From positions 310,001-374,000 of the forward strand of contig LLEY01000027.1 in the NCBI GenBank assembly GCA_001414485.1: a stretch of 64,000 nucleotides of DNA, given 5' to 3'. Below, in pieces: positions 61,174 to 64,000 of this stretch. Both the position numbers and the translations under genes were made by a program. The notes below the pieces were generated by a model that worked only from the letters and a program-made list of their open reading frames with translations, searched no databases and was not told the DNA's origin. Every line of letters starts with the position of its first letter. The stretch's first letter is position 1. The DNA comes from Calycina herbarum. Its lineage: Eukaryota > Ascomycota > Leotiomycetes > Helotiales > Pezizellaceae.

Positions 61174-62265
61174 TCAAGCCTTGCCAGCCGCCTTCTCATA
61201 AGCAATCACCTGCTGAACCATATCCACAATGGAAGTTCTCAAATCCCTAAACTCCAATCCAAGTTCCTTCCTCGTCTTCTCATTCGCAGGGTGATAAACG
61301 TCCGGGAAAGGCTCATTCGCATGTCCAACCGGAGTTAAATCTCTCTTCTCAGGGAACTCCTCGCGGATGATATCAGCGATCTGTTGATAGGTAAATCCAC
61401 TCGAGGCAGTGAGATATCGTTGACCAGCCGCCTTCTCGGATTCATAGGCTATGACCTCAGCCTCTGCCAAATCTCGAACGTCGACCCAGCCGTAGAATCC
61501 GGTCTCGGGGACTTCTTGGAGGCTTCCGTTGAAGAGACGGTAGATGTCTGCTGACGAGGTGTTGAGGTGCTCGAATCCGGTGAAGAGAGCGCTGCTTGGT
61601 CCGTAGACCATTGGGGGGTTGATGGAGGTCATGGTGAAGTTTGGCTTGTTGTCTTTGATGTAATCCCAAGCGGCTTTCTCGGCGAGCGCCTTGGAAGCAC
61701 AGTAGGAGACTACGCCGGGTGTGTTTTGGTCGGCTGCTTGCTCGTAGGAGCAAGGGTTCCAATCTTCTTCGGTGTATGTGTAGCCTGGGCGTTTGCCTTT
61801 GGTCATGTCGATGATGGAGGCGAATGACGAGGTGAGAATCACACGCTTGACATTGGGGTTGTTCTTCTGGATTGACTTTAGGAGTTCAGTGGTTCCGTTG
61901 ATGGCGGGATCGAGAAGATCAGTTGCGTTGTTCTTGACTTGCAAGACGAATGGTGAGGCAAGATGGAAGACCTGATACTTGTTAGTCGAGTTGACGAGGT
62001 GTTTCGATTCATGACTTACTCCATCTACGCCTTTGACGGCTTCATCGTGTCCGCCTGGAGTCTGAACATCCTTTACAATAGAAAAGGAAAGTTGATCGAC
62101 ATATTTGCTGTGTGACTTCTTGATCTTGTCGGCTGATGAATCGTTGCGTACGGTGGCTTTTACATTGTAACCTCTTGAGAGAAGAGAGTTCAAAACTTCA
62201 GCACCGATGAATCCAGAGGCGCCAGTAACAAGAATGGACTTTCCGACTCCTGAGTTTGATGCCAT
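61174..62265 (-). CDS. GRE2-like NADPH-dependent ketoreductase/aldehyde reductase (extended SDR)
   Basis: Cytosolic extended short-chain dehydrogenase related to yeast Gre2 (methylglyoxal/3-methylbutanal reductase) and plant dihydroflavonol reductases. Two exons, 62265-62020 and 61971-61174, 347 aa. The intron is 48 bp, a multiple of three with canonical GTAAGT and TATCAG. Splicing gives GVDGVFHLASPF, the conserved family junction, whereas read-through inserts sixteen foreign residues. The Rossmann motif TGASGFIGAEV is followed by a basic residue in ATVRN, favouring NADPH. The catalytic Ser lies in ILTSSFAS and the Tyr/Lys pair in YCASKALAEKAAW. NPPMVYGPS lines the substrate pocket. Substrate cannot be deduced. 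Confidence 0.93.
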   Translation of the reverse strand: MASNSGVGKSILVTGASGFIGAEVLNSLLSRGYNVKATVRNDSSADKIKKSHSKYVDQLSFSIVKDVQTPGGHDEAVKGVDGVSHESKHLVNSTNKYQVFHLASPFVLQVKNNATDLLDPAINGTTELLKSIQKNNPNVKRVILTSSFASIIDMTKGKRPGYTYTEEDWNPCSYEQAADQNTPGVVSYCASKALAEKAAWDYIKDNKPNFTMTSINPPMVYGPSSALFTGFEHLNTSSADIYRLFNGSLQEVPETGFYGWVDVRDLAEAEVIAYESEKAAGQRYLTASSGFTYQQIADIIREEFPEKRDLTPVGHANEPFPDVYHPANEKTRKELGLEFRDLRTSIVDMVQQVIAYEKAAGKA

Positions 62266-63179
62266 TACGATTTGCGAGGCTGAGATTGTTGGTGTGGATT
62301 GTTGATAGATTTAAGTTAGAAGAGGAAAGAGATGACTTGTTGGAGGCTTATATCTAGATTGAGATATCACTGGTGAAGCTTTATTGTAGTGAAGTGTTTG
62401 TACTTGATGATGGCGGGTGTTTGATGATGTCAAGAACTACTTGCAAAGACATACTCGTTGAATATATACTCATCTCCTTACGCCATTTGGGGGAAGAAAT
62501 AATGGCAGTAGAATCTTGCAGAATCCCCTCTTCACCGAAGCAAATGGAGTTAGGTGTTGAGGACGCCACGGAATGGGGGAACGAATCGTCCGCACGATGA
62601 ATAATCGGACTTGCATTTGTGAATGCAGTCAAGACATGACTTGGAGATGGTGCGATGAAGTTCATAGGGCTGAAGTTGAGCCGATCGGCGATGAAAAGAG
62701 GGGTCGGAGATAGCATCGAATTTTCGGCGCCTACAAAAACTGCGGACATAGCTGTCGGGATCACAACTAAACATCTCCTCGGCCTCAAATTATCATTCGG
62801 ATTGCCGTCTAGAATTATTGTCTTATTGTTAGAGTAAAGGAACAATTCGAGAAATTCTTTTTTCCGCTAACAGCGTCATCGCAAGTTGACAAGATAAGGT
62901 TGATGAGCAACAGGACCATGATTGGTTGGAGAATGTATGCAATGCAGTGACTCCTCATCCTTGGGATTCCATCATCTGATAAGTGTTCTAGGCCTTTGTT
63001 TTATCATAATTGATATTATCGTCCAGCTGTATCCAGAGTGCTTAAAGCTTTCGACGCAGGCTCAATTGGGATTGGTGGTTTAGCTTTTGATATAGTAGAA
63101 CTTTCGGATTTTTTATACGGTTAGAGCATGTTTTGAGACTGAATCTTACTCGAGACAAACTTATACGACGCCTGAACGT
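62266..63179. other. Intergenic: reductase upstream region
   Basis: About 900 bp with the promoter of the GRE2-like gene. A 154-codon minus-strand frame (62381-62845) overlaps the promoter and has no recognisable domain, so it is not called. Confidence 0.45.
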
Positions 63180-63545
63180 TACTTACTTAGTATTCCAAGC
63201 AAGAAACGAAGAACTCCCTTGAAGCTGCTCGGCTTGTATCTTTGACCAAAGTCAGCGATAGCACAGATAACATTTATCATAAGCAAAAGCAGTCTCCATG
63301 CCGTCTCCGAATCGCTATTGCTAGAGCAGGAATAGTAGTTGTTTGTTACCAAATCAAACAGATTATTGCTCATGGCCTATAAGCTTTCCCCTAGTCGAGA
63401 AAGACAAATTTCAAACCAAAGCAAAAAAAAAGCAAGGATAGATTTGTTACCTTTTCGCAGAGAAGTGGCAGGTGTTCAATTATACCGACCCTATAGAAAA
63501 TTAGGAGAATCCCCGAGAACAGGTCTGCGGTGGCTACTGCAGACT
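63180..63545 (-). CDS. Possible exons of an unrecognised protein-coding gene (incomplete)
   Basis: Two open stretches on the minus strand can be joined across a GT-AG intron (donor after LPLLCEK at about 63452, acceptor before AMSNNLFDL at about 63375). The first encodes ESAVATADLFSGILL, the second ETAWRLLLLMINVICAIADF and SSFKGVLRFLLGIL, followed by another GTAAGT donor at about 63186. The amphipathic helical look and splice signals suggest real exons. Neither a start codon nor a terminal exon could be fixed and no family is recognised. The rest may extend beyond the window or be decayed. Confidence 0.3.
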
Positions 63546-63582
63546 CACAATTTATAAGAATATTGCTCCGTCTAATTAACAC

Positions 63583-64000
63583 TTGACGTTGAAAGAAAGA
63601 AAAAGACGCAGTGAAAATGATAATAATTCAAAGAGATATCAAAGGTGATTTCTAGAAGAATTCGAGAAGCGAAACATATTAAATAGTAGAAAGCAGACTT
63701 TTTGTTGGATTGAAAGTAATTATTACCAGGCATTGGGGGCAAAAAAGCACACGAAGAAAAAAACTGTCAAAACACTTCTGTATCCCGCTGGGAATCGATT
63801 CTCTCCACTAGGGGTTATGTTCATGATATCATCAGAATCTAAGGATATAAGTTTGGCGGGGAATGAGCTGTGGCAAAGAAAAAAGAAGACTGGATCACCT
63901 CGCAGAGACGAAGACTGCTATAATATAATGAGTGACCTGACTCCAAAGCAGAAACACGGGAGTGAGGTACTGAATACATCCATCCAAGTCCAGACTCTAT
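63583..64000. other. Window end, no supported gene
   Basis: AT-rich sequence with no recognisable frame, repeat or RNA gene. Confidence 0.5.

Noticed and set aside
62381..62845. 154-codon minus-strand frame upstream of the reductase
   Set aside because: No recognisable domain, lies across the reductase promoter, no supporting splice or homology evidence.

Overview
This window is nuclear DNA of a filamentous ascomycete. The genes are split by many short introns (about 45-175 bp, GT-AG with one GC-AG). Families present are typical of Pezizomycotina: class I and class III chitin synthases, a Zn2Cys6 regulator, a secreted sedolisin, an ApsA/Num1-type PH protein and an Opy2-type anchor. Old repeats show C-to-T/G-to-A decay of the kind left by repeat-induced point mutation (RIP). 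Protein resemblances and a Flipper-like transposon suggest a leotiomycete close to Botrytis/Sclerotinia; that placement is inference.

Layout. 1-3195: a repeat block with two head-to-tail pogo/Fot1-like transposons (the first cut by the window edge and heavily decayed) and a 435-bp MITE ending in the same terminal bases. 3909-11732 (all minus): class I chitin synthase, low-molecular-weight tyrosine phosphatase, and a coiled-coil protein with a nidogen-like domain. 14256-16360 (+): secreted sedolisin. 18190-18420: a MITE with a perfect 5-bp target duplication. 18657-20459 (+): Zn2Cys6 regulator. 20727-28946 (all minus): serine racemase/threonine-dehydratase-like enzyme, mitochondrial ketol-acid reductoisomerase, NEDD8 E2 Ubc12, class III chitin synthase. 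32525-36664 (+): Opy2-like anchor and Ras2 GTPase. 36665-43903: a gene-poor stretch with a PDR-type ABC transporter relic and a decayed palindromic repeat. 43904-47209: a four-to-six-TM membrane protein divergent from a haloacid-dehalogenase-like enzyme. 52049-56346 (+): ApsA/Num1 family protein. 58143-58975 (-): an unrecognised 248-aa protein. 61174-62265 (-): GRE2-like ketoreductase. The far end may hold part of another gene.

Functional themes are polarised growth and cell wall (two chitin synthases, Ras2, Opy2, the cortical nuclear-migration protein) and amino-acid metabolism (KARI and the PLP lyase). Nothing suggests a biosynthetic cluster. The most unusual material is the set of small non-autonomous repeats and a few lineage-specific proteins. 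Gene models were spliced by hand: each was checked for splice-site dinucleotides, phase and a plausible joined protein, but none has transcript support here.
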